DNA of 64,000 nucleotides, from assembly GCA_009760855.2 (NCBI GenBank), contig WPIO01000065.1, positions 124,001 to 188,000 of the forward strand, read 5' to 3'. This stretch comes from Cristatella mucedo (taxonomy: Eukaryota > Bryozoa > Phylactolaemata > Cristatellidae). The notes beneath the pieces are model-generated. The model was not told where the DNA came from, made no database searches, and was given only the letters and a program-made list of their open reading frames with translations. Shown here piece after piece: positions 1 through 62,868 of the stretch (position 1 is the first letter of the stretch; every line of letters starts with the position of its first letter). The translations under genes were made by a program, and so were the position numbers.

Positions 1-218
1 AAATGCTACCGAGAAAACAGCCAAAAGTAATGTGGTTTAACATCCGGCAGGTACAAGCACTCAGAAAAAATAATGTTTAGGAATGCACTATTCACACTCG
101 GAAAATAACTTTGAGGGAGGGCAATACAATTGTCGGCAGGGATGGATGCCATGGTGAGGTCATGCTGCGCTGAATGCAGTTGCTTGTGAGGAAGGCATCC
201 ATGCTAGACTAGAGCTAC

Positions 219-51201
<50,983 letters not shown>

Positions 51202-52150
51202 TGCCGGTTGGTGGTTGACCTCTGCAGCGGAAGTTCACCCGTAGGCGCTAACCTGGCGGCGGAAGTACGCTATTAGCCAGTGCGAACCTCCCCCCTCTCT
51301 GCTGCATTTGTTCGCACGCTGGCGCTGCCGTGAAAAACCGCGTCCGACGATACCAGCGAGCTACAGAAATCCTCCGGCAACTGGCGCATGGCCACCACAC
51401 ATACTCGTCCGCCCGCGGGCGGCGTGCGCTGGCTGGCCGGCCGGCCGGCCATCTGCTCAGGCATCAACCGGTGACCGGCGCGGTAGCTATAGAATCAGGT
51501 CGCGTTAGGGGGCGGAACCAGGCCGACCGGAGCACCCGTGCCGGCCGGCCGGGCTGCGTTCGCGCTGATGCGTGAGCGACGAAAGTGCGGGACGGAGCAG
51601 TACTGATTATTATACGCGAAAAGGCTTCACGACGCTCCTGAAATCCAACTGCAACCCGCGTCTCATCTTCCAGGGCGGACGTCGGCGCTCAGGGACGCCC
51701 GCGCTCAAGAACGCCTGGACCTGCCAACGTTTTCTCAGCCAGGCCAGCCGTCACCGAGGTCAAACCTGCTTGTCCACTCTATCGCGACTCTCGCTGCGGC
51801 GAGTTTCGCGGACAAGCGACAGGTTTCTTCTACCGTTCGAGTTTTAATAGCGATCGTTTAAAGCACGACGCGTACCAAGTGGGAGTACACTGGAGATGGG
51901 AGCCACGATCGTAGGCAGCCATCTGAGAACTCCTTGAAATCCGAAAGAGTTCGGCGCGTAGCGTCGCGGGACGAACCGCGGTTCGATGAGCGAGAGCCGC
52001 ACGGCGGCGGCATGCTTTCCTACACTCAAATCCAGCACACTCGCGGACTCGTCTTTTTAAACGGCCGCTATAGCCCGCTATTACGCGAGCATCATAAAAA
52101 AGCGAAGAACGGCGCGCTTGACTTAAGGACATTCCCTTCGAGCCGCTCGA
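51202..52150 (-). promoter_or_regulatory. CpG-rich 5' flank of filamin, probable promoter and 5' UTR
   Basis: The DNA just upstream of the filamin ATG is visibly GC- and CG-dinucleotide-rich, unlike the introns. No long reading frame with known domains is present. I infer the core promoter and 5' UTR lie here because it directly precedes exon 1. I cannot locate a transcription start or exclude a non-coding first exon further upstream. A CTGCAG at 51224-51229 could act as a UTR acceptor. Confidence 0.45.
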
Positions 52151-53282
52151 GCGACATCTGACAATCCCATGCTACTGCGTACATTCCTCGACAGCCCTGA
52201 CTCATATTAACTGCTCACTTGTATTTTTGTAAAAAGCTTCTACCCACTCTGCCTCTCCGCCTAGCGCAACAAACAACTCCCACATCCACCGGCAGTTCCT
52301 CCTGCTGCACCACAAAATCAATTGAACAATATTTGGCGATCCCGATTAGAAGCGCATATACAAAGTTCCCGCCCATAATCAGTAGTATTGTGCAGTAAAT
52401 ATTATAGTTAACGGGTTCATTGAAGTCCCCGGACGCTGACTAGTAGCCCTCTAAAAGGTCTCCTCGCTGGACAAATATACTGAAAGACTTGGACCAATAA
52501 AGTAAGCAATATGAATGGTATATAACTGATCAAACAGGTGGTTACAGGGGTGTATACAGTTGCTACATGCGCTACTGCATACAGCGGTATAAACTACGCG
52601 TAGGAATAAAATACTTATACTAACAATAACAAGAATAGCATTTGAATGGCCCCTTGGAAGAACTTCAGCTCTTCTTCCCAGGCCTCAAATTTGCTGAAAA
52701 AGGCACTTCGACGGGTTAGTGATAACAGCATACATAACTATAGCACCCACATCCACAATCAAATGAAGGACGAGTAACATGAACGTAACAGATGCTGCGA
52801 AGAACAACATGTGAGTTGTCGATTTCGCTTTAAATGCCTCGAGCCGAGGGATGTCGAGCTGCGAGTCGATAGATAATTCCAGGCTCGAGGTACATACGTA
52901 CTAACAAAGGCACGGTCTTCAAAGGACCACAGCTAAACGACCACACAGTCGCTATAAGTATAATAATTAGTGGACCAAAGTCGCCGAATACGTCACTTGC
53001 ATCTACAGAAGTAGCATGCAGACGAAAAACTTAAGTACCTTTAGGTACACAGCACTTAGTTATAGTCAACTCCGTAATTGTAGCTTCTGCTTGGTCCCTC
53101 AGAAGTCTAAACCCGTAGTGACTTCCACACTCGTCTGCTTTCCAATGTCTCCTTACTAAAGTAGGAAAATGACAGCACAAAAGCTTCACAACTTCGCTTG
53201 CGACTCCTTGCAGTCGAGCATGCACGCATTAGTTGACTAATCCAGAGATTGTGCTTGTTGAATATGTGTGTGTGAGAGAGAT

Positions 53283-53337
<55 letters not shown>

Positions 53338-53440
53338 CATTCAGTTGCACAACTAACGCTGAACTAATCTATAGAAAATTAATAATGACATTATTAATAA
53401 GATCAACTTTCGTACTCATGTCGAGACAAGCAATCAAAGA
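52151..53440. other. Upstream intergenic stretch with one old LINE trace
   Basis: 52770-52925 resembles a decayed reverse LINE 3' block (AAAGGCACGGTCTTCAAAGG). The GA microsatellite at 53265-53333 follows. No gene seen. Confidence 0.5.
53265..53333. repeat. (GA)n microsatellite
   Basis: GA array with a few AT interruptions at the start. Confidence 0.95.
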
Positions 53441-53850
53441 ATGAGGCCAGGTATTTCCAGCCACATAACACTACTTCTCTTCCATCTGAAGTGGTTTCTC
53501 GTCCAGCAGCTCATCGAATTCTATGTCGTGTCATTCGCTTTTAGGTCTTCTTGTATTATTTCAGACTTATCTACGTGTACAACTTTATTTTACTTCTGCT
53601 CCAACCACCTGCTCCTCTTAACTCCAATCGTTTAGCTGTGCCTCGAACGACCTAAAACCTGTCGGTGACCATGGTTTCAGTTGCTATGCTCATAAAGCCT
53701 GGAATTCTCTGCCGACTGGCAGCACGACATCCCTTGACCTGACGACATTCAAAGCAAAGCTAGAAATCCACCTGGCCCTCGCAGTATTTGCTTCGTGCAA
53801 GTGAATCATTCTTTGCGTACTTCCGATTTCTCAAACTTCGCATGTAATCA
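53440..53850 (+). mobile_element. LINE 3' fragment
   Basis: The frame includes ISSHITLLLFHLKWFLVQQL, matching HITPLL.DLHWLPVKQRI of the family. TGGAATTCTCTGCCGACTGG and ACATCCCTTGACCTGACGAC follow downstream. Confidence 0.75.
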
Positions 53851-54089
53851 TAACAATCAATCAATGTGTCACCTTTTTTAATACTCGAAGATCGTAAACC
53901 TGGTGGCTGAGTTAGAATAATCAAGCCGAGACAGAACTAAAGAGCTAGTTAAATGTTTTGCAAGCCACTGTGGAAGACAGCCCTCAATCTTGGATAGGAA
54001 TCGGACGTGATGGCTAGATGTAGAAGCAGTCTTCTGAACGAAGCTTTTAAAATTGAGGCAGCTGTCGAAAACGACACCTACATTTCGAG

Positions 54090-54240
54090 CAGGTGATGGT
54101 CGCGAAAAGGTGCTCGCTCTTCACGACCCATGTCGTGGGTTCAAGTCCTGCAGTGGGAGATCTTTTATTCCAACTGCAAGTGGTGGAGATGGCCTTTAAG
54201 GCTCCTCTGCCGTTACACAAATGAGGCTATTGAATCAGCT
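54090..54240 (+). mobile_element. tRNA-derived SINE, type A
   Basis: Plus orientation: GTCGTGGGTTCAAGTCCTGC, body GTGGAGATGGCCTTTAAGG and end TTGAATCAGCT. Upstream of the filamin gene. Confidence 0.75.
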
Positions 54241-54314
54241 AACCTCAGTGACACATGTCAAGAGTGTAGATTTAAATGTCTGTCGGTCATCCGGGGAGGC
54301 CTTAATGCATGAGT

Positions 54315-55115
54315 TACCTCCGGGCTCGATCTTAGGTACCTTTCCTTTCGCTATTGATACTCTACCTCTCCCGCTGTAATCCACAAACAATATCTTGGCT
54401 TTCATTTCTACGCAATAACACTCGGCTCTACCAATCCTTCTACCATTCTCAGCCTTGCCCTATATCCAACACGCTAAATTCCCCTGCAGCCTGCAGAGAT
54501 GACATCCGTATTTAAATGGGCACTAACTTTCTGAAGCTGAACACCAACGTAAATGTTACGGGCGAGCCTCGTGCTTCACTTCTTTTTTCTTGCAGTACCT
54601 CGCCCTCAAGGTTTATCCAGCTAGTATCACAAAACGATATGTCATCGGATGAGCGAACTTCGCCCATTGTCGCGTCGGCCTACTTTCAGCTTAGGAACAT
54701 TTCAAACACTAGGCCACTGCGACAGCCCAACTAGCCAGCGCTTTTCGATGTCAAATCTAGATTATTGCAATAATCTTTGTTCAGGACTCCGGCTAGTTTG
54801 CAACAGGTGCACAACTCGGCAGCTCGGCAGGTCTGTCGTCAACGACCCAGTAGCCACATCGCACCATTTATATCTGAATTTTACTGGCTCCCAATCAGTT
54901 ACCGAATCGACTACAAGATCCTGACTCTGTCTTCCAGGTCGCTCCAGTCGCTTAAATCAGCCTACCGATTCGACTTTCTCAATTCCACGATGTGCTCTCG
55001 CACTACCCGTTCCTCGGCTTCCAGTTGCTCTCCCAGTTTCTCACATTAAATTGGAATCTTTTGGCGATCAGGTCTATGGTCATAAGCTCCGAAAGTCTGG
55101 AACTCGCATCAGGCC
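54315..55115 (+). mobile_element. LINE RT-to-3' fragment
   Basis: Degenerate RT (GSILGTFPFAIDTLPL, then NFLKLNTN) leads to LDYCNNLCSGLRLVCNR and FYWLPISYRIDYKILTLSSR. It is frameshifted several times. Confidence 0.75.
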
Positions 55116-55227
55116 TCTGTCACTACTTTGACTTTGCATCATTTAGCTTTAAGTTAAATGTGCACAAGTAAATATCAGTAAATAATAACGATAATAATAA
55201 GTATGTGTATAGCACCCTCGGAGAACT

Positions 55228-55268
<41 letters not shown>
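55228..55268. repeat. (TC)n microsatellite inside a LINE tail
   Basis: The tail motif GCACCCTCGGAGAACTTAC passes directly into (TC)n, as if the CTCTCT of the tail had expanded. Confidence 0.9.
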
Positions 55269-55269
<1 letters not shown>

Positions 55270-55292
55270 AAACAAGGTCAAGGCGATCGCAC

Positions 55293-55390
55293 TTGCCGAC
55301 CGAGGTCGTGAGCTCGAGTACCGTGGCATTTGTGAAGCACCTGAATAGAAATTAAGTTCTCATAGGGCGATATACAAATGAATTATTAAA
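55293..55390 (+). mobile_element. SINE type B with LINE-like tail (5'-truncated)
   Basis: GAGGTCGTGAGCTCGAGTAC resembles a degenerate B box. It is followed by AGAAATTAAGTTCTCATAGG and GCGATATACAAATG, which matches the 3' tail of the LINE family in the same orientation. Confidence 0.65.
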
Positions 55391-55479
55391 TTATATTGTT
55401 CTGCTCAGCTTTTCCTGTACCCTAATAAGCTAATAATTGTTTTATTCCTTATTGCTTTTCGTGCTTGCCGGAGCATCGT

Positions 55480-56285
55480 TCAATGTAATAATAATAATAA
55501 TAATAATAATTCACTTGATAAAGCGCCCTCAGAGAACTTAATCTCTCTCTAGGTGCTTTAAATTGCTGCAAAGTGAAATGCAATTGAATGGTAAGTAAAA
55601 TCATGCTTGAAAACAAACAAAATGAATAACATGGTTAGGGGTGACATGCACAGGGTCAGCATGCGAATGTGGTTAGTGGCAGCATGCACAGTGTCAGCAC
55701 GCATAAGCACATCAAGGACGAATTACAGGGACCCGCTAAATGCTGTCCTAAATAGGTGTGTTTTTAGGTTCCTTTTAAATGTGGTCAGGTCAGGGGATGT
55801 TCTGACGCAGGTCGGGAGGGAGTTCCAGGCTGTGGGAGCATACGAACTAAATGCACGGTCTCCAAAGGGTTTAAGGTTTGTACGAGGTATTTCTAGACTG
55901 TTGGATTCCGAAAAGTGGGTGGTACGATGCTTGGCCTGATGGGGTAGTATATCTGAAAGATAGGCTGGAGCCATAGAATGAAGGGACCTAAAAGTGAGCG
56001 ACAAAACCTTGAAGTCAATCCGTTGCTTGACTGGTAGCCAGTGCAGGTCGACGAGAAGTGGAGTAATGTGGCAACTGCGATGCTCACGACAGACAAGTCT
56101 AGCTGCCGAGTTTGGCACCAGCTGCAATCGCCTGATCGCACATGCTGGTAGGCCAGTAAGCAGGGAGTTGCAGAAGTCGAGACGGGATGTCACGAATGCA
56201 TGGACCAACTTATATGTGGTATCTTTATCTAAACAAGCCCGAATTTTAGCAATGTTATGAAGCTGAAAATAGGCGGATTTGATGT
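55480..56285 (-). mobile_element. Best-preserved LINE 3' end, 161-codon open frame
   Basis: The reverse frame at 55723-56208 reads LDFCNSLLTGLPACAIRRLQ, LVDLHWLPVKQRIDFKVLSL, AWNSLPTCVRTSPDLTTFKR, NLKTHLFRT: the C-terminus of an L2/CR1-like protein without stops. The tail ends in (ATA)n at 55486-55510. It is the least decayed copy, so the family was recently active. Confidence 0.92.
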
Positions 56286-56931
56286 ACCGGTGTGTTACTA
56301 ACCACGGGTCCTACTAACTTGTGGCCCCGAGTCTTCTTGTATGCTCTTGCATTCTTGCCTAAGCACAATACCTTGTTTGTCATTAACTCTTGGTTATTGC
56401 TCCTCTTTCATGAGTTGTAAAGCGCCTGCATTGATATTTGGCTCTGATAGGATGCAATAAAACGATGTTATTATATATTATCATAAAATGAGATTTAGCT
56501 CTCTTGGTTTACCTTGCAAATGCATTATTATTATTATCATCTTTATTATTACTATATCCAGCTATTAACAAGGATTATTCTCAATTCGATGAACGCTGCA
56601 AGCCATGTGCTTCTGCTTCACCATCCCTTGAAACAGCCGTTTTCACAGAAGCTGACCTGGCAAAATTCCAGAGGATTTTCAATTCAACGAATATTGCAGC
56701 CCTACGTTTGACCTTGACTGAGCAGATACAGCCTCCATAACGGAAGCTGAACTATGGGAAGCTCCTACCCTCATTTTTCATACATGGGAACTAATATGGA
56801 ACATATGCAGGTAGACGCATACTAATAACGATTATACCGCAGCCCCTGCCACCAAAAGGCGGACGGAGAAAATGAAGCGAATGCGAACTTGTTGCCAAGC
56901 GCATCAGATAAGCCGGTTGGTGAGTGCATTG

Positions 56932-57100
56932 GTGAGCCGTGATGGCACACTAGGTAAGGCGGTTGCTTTCACGACCTCGGGACCGAGGTCGTGGGTTCGA
57001 TTCCTGCGGTGGGCGATTCTTTATTGCCACTGCAAGCGGTGGTGATAGCCGTATAGGCTCTTCTGTCGCTATACAAAAAGAGGCTGTTTAATCAGCTAGG
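56932..57100 (+). mobile_element. tRNA-derived SINE, type A, best-preserved copy
   Basis: GTGAGCCGTGATGGCACACT, then CGACCTCGGGACCGAGGTCG and GGGTTCGATTCCTGC (B box), body GGTGGTGATAGCCG, end TTTAATCAGCTAGG followed by an ATTT-rich tail. The head keeps A and B boxes at tRNA spacing. Confidence 0.87.
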
Positions 57101-57775
57101 ATTTATTTATTTGTTTTATGGCAAAATTTAGGTCAACTTCCCGGGTTCGCATCGTACAGGTCCCACTACTCTGTACCGCCTCTATCAGTCGATCGATGGC
57201 TTAGCTCCGACCATAGATGTGACTGTGACTCAGGGGGGGGGTGGAAGAAAGAACGACAGTACTTCTGGAGGGGTGCCCAGCATGCCATCGGGCCGCAGGT
57301 CGACGCAGCCCGTCAAGCCGCTCTTTATCTTAGCCAGGCCCAACAGAATGCAGCGGAAGGTCGGAGCGGCCACTGCTGAATCTTCAATCGCTGCCGTTGG
57401 CGCCTTTTAAACCAAGTCGAAAAAACATCAGCCGAGCGGCCGACCGCATGCTGAGGAGCGGACACCTGTTGGACACTCGCCGAAACGAAGGCTATCTAGG
57501 TCATCTACTTCTCGCGTATTCATAGCCTGCAGGTCTCCGCAAGGACGCGCTTCCGAACCGACGCTCGAAATGAGTGCGTCGACTGAAAGCGCTTCTGTAC
57601 GAGTCTCGTCGCCTCGTTCGAGCTTCTTCCGCCGTCGCAACGTAGCGTGGTGCAGCGGCGACGGGGGAGGAGAGAGGGCAGCCGACGGCCAACGCGGACC
57701 AGCGAGGCCGAACGCAGGCAATCGGAAATCTAGGCCTCTCGGGGATCGCGAAGAGATTTCGACTCCGCGCCGACG

Positions 57776-58140
57776 AGAATAATAATAATAATAATAATAT
57801 TGCACTTGATAAAGCGCCCTCAGAGAACTTGATCTCTTTCTAGGCGCTTTACATTTGCTGCAAAGTGATACGCAATAGAATAGTAAGTAAAATCATGCTT
57901 GAAAAACAAACAAAATGAATAACATGGTTAGGGGTTACATGCACTGGGTCAGCATGCAAATGTGGTTAGTGGCAGCATGAACAGTGTCAGCACGCATAAG
58001 CACATCGAGGACGAATCACAAGGACCCACTAAATGCTGTCCTAAATAGGTATGTTTTTAAGTTTCTTTTAAATGTGGTCAGGTCAGGGGATGTTCTGATG
58101 CAGGTCGGGAGGGAGTTCCAGGCTGTGGGAGCATACGAGC
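57776..58140 (-). mobile_element. LINE 3' end abutting a CpG-rich block
   Basis: (AAT)n tail, GCGCCCTCAGAGAACTTGAT and the conserved body to GGGAGCATACGAGCTAG at 58140, where very GC-rich sequence begins abruptly. Confidence 0.88.
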
Positions 58141-59595
58141 TAGGCAGGGCAAAAGACGCCCCGCGGGCGCCATTGGAGCGCGATCGTTCGCCTCCTCCTC
58201 CCGACTGGCGCTGACCGCAGTGAGCGCGAGGGTGGGGGAAACGCGGTCACCCACGCCCTCGCCTACCGGCGGCGGCTGCGACGGCGAGCCGCGACACATC
58301 GCGTCTCCAAGGGCGCGCACGCTAGCGCTCGGCCACCTACCTGAACGGTCGCGCGGCGGCGGCGGCGACAGCGGCGGCGGCGGCGACGGGCGCGACTGAG
58401 GCAGCCCCGGCGGCGTTCCTACAGGCAGTCGGAGGCGGGCCGGAGGGGGCTACCCAGGAGGTTGGTGCCCCAGAGGTCGCGAGCCTGACTCAGCGACCTC
58501 CCGGGCGAGCGCTGGCCGAACGAGCGAGCAGTGGGCGTATTCGCTAACGTCGGCGCGCACTCGGCAGAAGCTGCTCGGTCGCGGCTGCGGCTGCGGCTGC
58601 GGCGCAGTAGCGACTCGCCAAGTCCGCGGAGCCGATTAGGAACGAGCTCGACGGGCCGAGCGGCGTCGCATCCAGAGGCGCGTGGGGGGGGGGTCGCGCA
58701 GCGTGCGGCGATCTTCCTTTCCGCGCATCGTTGCGGCTGAACAGGTGGTGGCTGCGATCTACCCGAGAAACCCTAGCCTCCGTGCGGGTCGCTGCACCGG
58801 CGGGCCGCTCAGGCTACACTAACTAGCCTGACCCTCGCACCGCGATCAATTAGCGAGAGAACGCCGGCCGCAGCCGGAAGCCGCTGGGGCGCGGAAGGCC
58901 GCCGGCAGTTATTGCGCGGCTACTGTCTTCATTCGAAGACGGCTCGCAGTCAGGAGAGTGTCGAAATGCGCGCGAGAGCGAGCGCATTTTCACGACGGTT
59001 CAGCTTATCGCGGCGCCAGCGATAATTAGGCGAGCGGCGCGGCTCTGAGGCGACTGCCGGGCGGCGGGCTCACCCGACGTCCCAGCTGCAGCTTCTACAA
59101 TCCTTTCGTGCCGCGCATAGGTCCTCAAACTCTTTTATCTCTTTCTCGAGTACGCGGACAATTACTCCAACGTAGATTCAACCCTTTCGGACGCCTACCA
59201 TACATAGTATGCCTGCATCTTGACGGCAGAATGATTAAATATTGGTATTTTTAAGTGCAACTGTACTCCTACTAAACCAGTAGCCGCGTCGCTTTGGCGA
59301 CATGCGAACGGGTTTTGAGATATTACAGCGAGTTGTCCACAGTCGCCGGGAGTTCGCTCTCGCGGAGTGTCCTGTCTACAGTGTATATAGTGCCAAAATC
59401 CACAGCCCGAGTTACATGTGCCTTTGACAACCATATAAACCTTTTGAGTGACGAGCTAAATCAAGGATAACTAGGATTTAGTTAGCAGAAAAACGCTGTC
59501 CCGTGGGCACTCGGTGAGCACATCCGGCGCAATGGGAGCGAGAATGCACCCGAGGGCAATTGTCTCCGATTTCTTTTTTTAAGTCGCCTCCGAAG

Positions 59596-59661
59596 CCCGG
59601 CCTGCGAGGCCCGGCATGCGAGGCCCGGCCTGCGAGGCCCGGCCAGCGAGGCCCGGCCTCC
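59596..59661. repeat. 14-bp tandem repeat, about 4.7 copies
   Basis: CCCGGCCTGCGAGG repeated with single substitutions. Confidence 0.9.
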
Positions 59662-60457
59662 GTCGTGGGTAAGCCGGAACGTCCGGGTCAACTTCGCTGG
59701 GGCCGAGGAGGGTCTACCGGGTCGCGAGGGTTTTGCGGAGCACTGCCTAGATATCGCATCCGGATAACGACTCGCTTGAGCTCGTCATGGAGAGATCCTG
59801 CTGAGCTTCCAATGTGGCACTTAAATATGAGGGCTAGCAGGAATCATGGGTCGACCGGCAGGCAGTCCAGTGCTCTGCTGAGCTGCCGAGCGGATGAGAC
59901 ACCTAACACTGCAGCGCTCACCGCACCGCAACCTTATCTACTACTGAAACGTTCGAAGCTCGGAGCCGCGGAGCGTTTCCGTTACAGCGGCTTATTTGCC
60001 ATATTCCTTCGCTAAAAAAAACCACCGCCAGCAAGCAGCCGATACCGATTGCTATACGAAAAGTGGTGAGTTTTTGAGTAGCAGAATATGAAAAGCAAGA
60101 TCGATTAGCATTCACGTATAGCGAAAGAACCTAGGAACAATGGAAGCCTCCTCCAATGCATGCAAACCTTGCAACGACACGGCAACAAATTGCGCAAAAA
60201 ATGGTCCATACAGAGCTTTTGCGTTAACGGATTTCTGTATGACTCCGCGCGGGGACTGGTGGCGTCGGCTGAAGCCGCCACAATCCGCCCGACCCTGCTG
60301 GGTGTTGCACGCTCAGCGCTGCGCCGAAGCACTTACGCTGGTCGAGGTAGTTCGGACTAGGGGGGGGGGAAGGGGCCGCCGATACGTCGACGCAAACGTT
60401 CTTTCCGATACCGGTCGACCGGTACCGGTCGACGGGTTCCAGCCTTATGCCGAGCTG

Positions 60458-60590
60458 GTTTGGCCCAGTGGTTAAAGTGCTCGCCCCGAACAAGGTCTGG
60501 CCGAGGTCGTGGGCTCGAGCCCAGTGGCATACGTAAGGTGTCTCGATAGAGATTAAGTTCTCTTAGGGCGCAATACAAATGAATTATATA
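60458..60590 (+). mobile_element. SINE type B with LINE-like tail
   Basis: TGGTTTGGCCCAGTGGTTAA (A-box region) and GTCGTGGGCTCGAGCCC (B-box region) make a tRNA-like head. GAGATTAAGTTCTCTTAGGG then GCGCAATACAAATG is a LINE-type tail. Confidence 0.72.
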
Positions 60591-61225
60591 TTTACATATA
60601 TAGCCTCCCCGCCCCCTAACTCGTAGGCTCCCGACACAAGTCCAATTTTTTCTGCTTATCCATAATTTCCTGCGGTATTCGCCAACAGTTCGCGCCTTAC
60701 AGCTTACCGCGCGGCGACAGCGGCGGCATTGGCGACAGCGTGCGACTTGAAGGGCGGCGTTTGCGACAGCGTGCGTTTCGAGGTAGGCGAGATAATCTCT
60801 CCCCTCCGGCGTCTCCAGCCGGAAAAACGATGCTTCATCGCTGGTCATTGGCTCCTGTTGCCGAAGTGGCATCAACCGCCCCCCCCAGCACTCGCCTCTC
60901 GCCCTGCTCTCTCACTATTCACTGCCGATCATCCTTCCTCCGACTTCTCCCCTCATCGCCCGCGGCGCAAGCGTCGCCTACCCGGGGTGCGCCGAGCCCC
61001 TCGCTCAGCTCCAGCTCCAGGCGAAGCTGCCTGCAATCCTCGCGGCGCGGGCAGGCACTTCCCTTTCGCAGCCGCCTCGCACGCTTATCTCGAAGCCTCG
61101 ATAGTCGAAAGCCGAATAACAAGTATCGCGGCTATCGCCTCGACGAGGACGTTGCATCACTGGCAGCACTCGCACGCTTCCGGGCTCTTTCAGTGAGACC
61201 AACCGGTTGCACGTGAGTGGGCCAC

Positions 61226-61231
<6 letters not shown>

Positions 61232-61272
<41 letters not shown>
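61232..61272. repeat. (GA)n microsatellite
   Basis: GA array followed by a run of G. Confidence 0.95.
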
Positions 61273-61280
<8 letters not shown>

Positions 61281-61720
61281 AAATAGCAGGCAGCACCGCG
61301 ACAGTGTTGTTGGGATACACAATAATTGCAAATGAAGAGGAACGCTGGAATGATAAGATGATCAACCACCTAATTCCTTCGCCCAAATCCCTGAGCTGAC
61401 TGCAGAGTGTGCCAATCTGCTTTTGCTGTTGCCGATTGACTTTCTCTCAACAATTTCTGCGAGAAACAAACGAACATCTTAGACATCTGTTCCAAACTAA
61501 CATACTTTTTATATTCTAACATTTGCTGACCGGCCTAAACGGCCAACTCATCAATGTTGACAGATTGCAGCCTCGGAATAAACTGCCAACAGGGTGCCCG
61601 AAAATATTTTCACACTCTTGAAGCAGCTAGAAACAAAGAAGTTCTGCCATTTTGTCGAGCCCTTGAAAAAAAATGCCGAGCCTGTGAAGGAGGCACAAGC
61701 CAACGCAGTGGCCAGCTGAC

Positions 61721-61986
61721 CAGCCAGTGACCAGATGAGTAGAGCAGGAGAGGAGGCGCAGCCAGTGACCGGATGAGTAGAGCAGGAGAGGATGTGCAGC
61801 CAGTGACCGGATGAGTAGAGCAGAAGAGGAGGTGCAGCCAGTGACCGGATGAGTGGAGCAGGAGAGGAGGTGCAGCCAGTGACCGGATGAGTAGAGCAGG
61901 AGAGGAGGTGCAGCCAGTGACCGGATGAGTAGAGCAGGAGAGGAGGTGCAGCCAGTGACCGGATGAGTAGAGCAGAAGAGGAGGCG
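61721..61986. repeat. 38-bp minisatellite, 7 copies
   Basis: The unit starting CAGCCAGTGACCGGATGAGT recurs every 38 bp from 61721 to 61986 with few changes. As 38 is not a multiple of three, the open frames seen on the minus strand cycle through all three frames of the unit. Confidence 0.95.
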
Positions 61987-62107
61987 GAAGAGAAGAAGCT
62001 CGAAGCAACCAGAAGCATTGGCGTATAAAGAGTGGACGATTTAACCCCAGCATCATTCAACAGCATCGGAAGAACTTGAAACTTAGCAGCTTTCACGATA
62101 TATTGAA

Positions 62108-62185
62108 GAGCTGCCTGCTACAGGACTCGAACCGGCGACATGGGTCCAGAAATGCCTCTGGACGGAGACCCAGCGGCCTAAAGCT
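62108..62185 (-). mobile_element. tRNA-like SINE head, diverged
   Basis: On the minus strand TTTAGGCCGCTGGGTCTCC and CGCCGGTTCGAGTCCTG stand at tRNA spacing, with a B box close to consensus. No acceptor stem pairs convincingly, so I call it a SINE head or tRNA relic. Confidence 0.45.
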
Positions 62186-62189
62186 CATT

Positions 62190-62868
62190 CAGCCGCCAGT
62201 AAATGAGAGCTCTTTCAGATAGGATCCTCTCCTAAAGCTGAATAGGCTGAATAGGCATGTCATCGGATCAACCTAGAAATGCTTCAACGAGCAGGCCCCC
62301 CAGGCCCCACGGATCAATAGCAGCAAGCAGGCAGGTGGCAGGAGCAGCATGATCAGCAGAAGCCACGTTACTAGCCACACAACTAGGCGTGAGAATCATC
62401 GTGGTGCATAAGCACCAGAATAAGTGTCTCTTCGTGATGCAAGAGAGACTATGTCGCGGCTAGCCCCTAACTCGTCAAGGCACGCAAGAGCAGACTCAGC
62501 TATTGCATACCCACTTCGAGAGCCAATTAGTGGCTGTACACTGCTAGTATGATGCCAAAGTTTTGTGCTAGCTGTTTGTAAAATGAAGGTTTCGAGAGTG
62601 CCTGCTGACTGTACGGCAGGGTATCCAAGAAGGGTTTCCAGCCAATTACAGGCCGTTGCCAAATGCCAGCGGCCCTGATCTGCCGCACGCCCACCAACTT
62701 TTTCTAAGAAGTGCATACAGCAGTCGCTTTTAGCTCCAATCCATAGGTTCGTAGCTCGAGGCGTCTATGACCAAGATAAAACTTCAAGAACACTTCAAGA
62801 TAAAACTCGTGGCAGACAGATCTGGGCTCGGTCACAGATATTGATTGTGACGTGGTCCTGAGTTAGGC
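62190..62868. other. Intergenic, nothing recognised
   Basis: No gene, RNA or known repeat supported. A 106-codon frame on the complement of 62396-62716 has no recognisable features. Confidence 0.5.

Larger units (their letters stand above)
57200..61210. promoter_or_regulatory. Broad CpG-rich region upstream, interrupted by repeats
   Basis: 57230-57770, 58140-59100 and 60680-61200 are dense in CG dinucleotides and GGC repeats (for example GCGGCGGCGGCGACAGCGGC near 58350). I see no domain-bearing frame. It could be the promoter of a neighbouring gene to the right or a distal filamin promoter with a non-coding first exon. Purely compositional evidence. Confidence 0.4.

Noticed and set aside
56932-57100. 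Possible functional tRNA gene
   Set aside because: A and B boxes are present but the acceptor stem does not pair and the SINE body and tail continue downstream.
61551-62096. 181-codon and 148-codon minus-strand frames with GHWLH repeats
   Set aside because: Produced by the 38-bp minisatellite, which is open in every frame; no start context or similarity.
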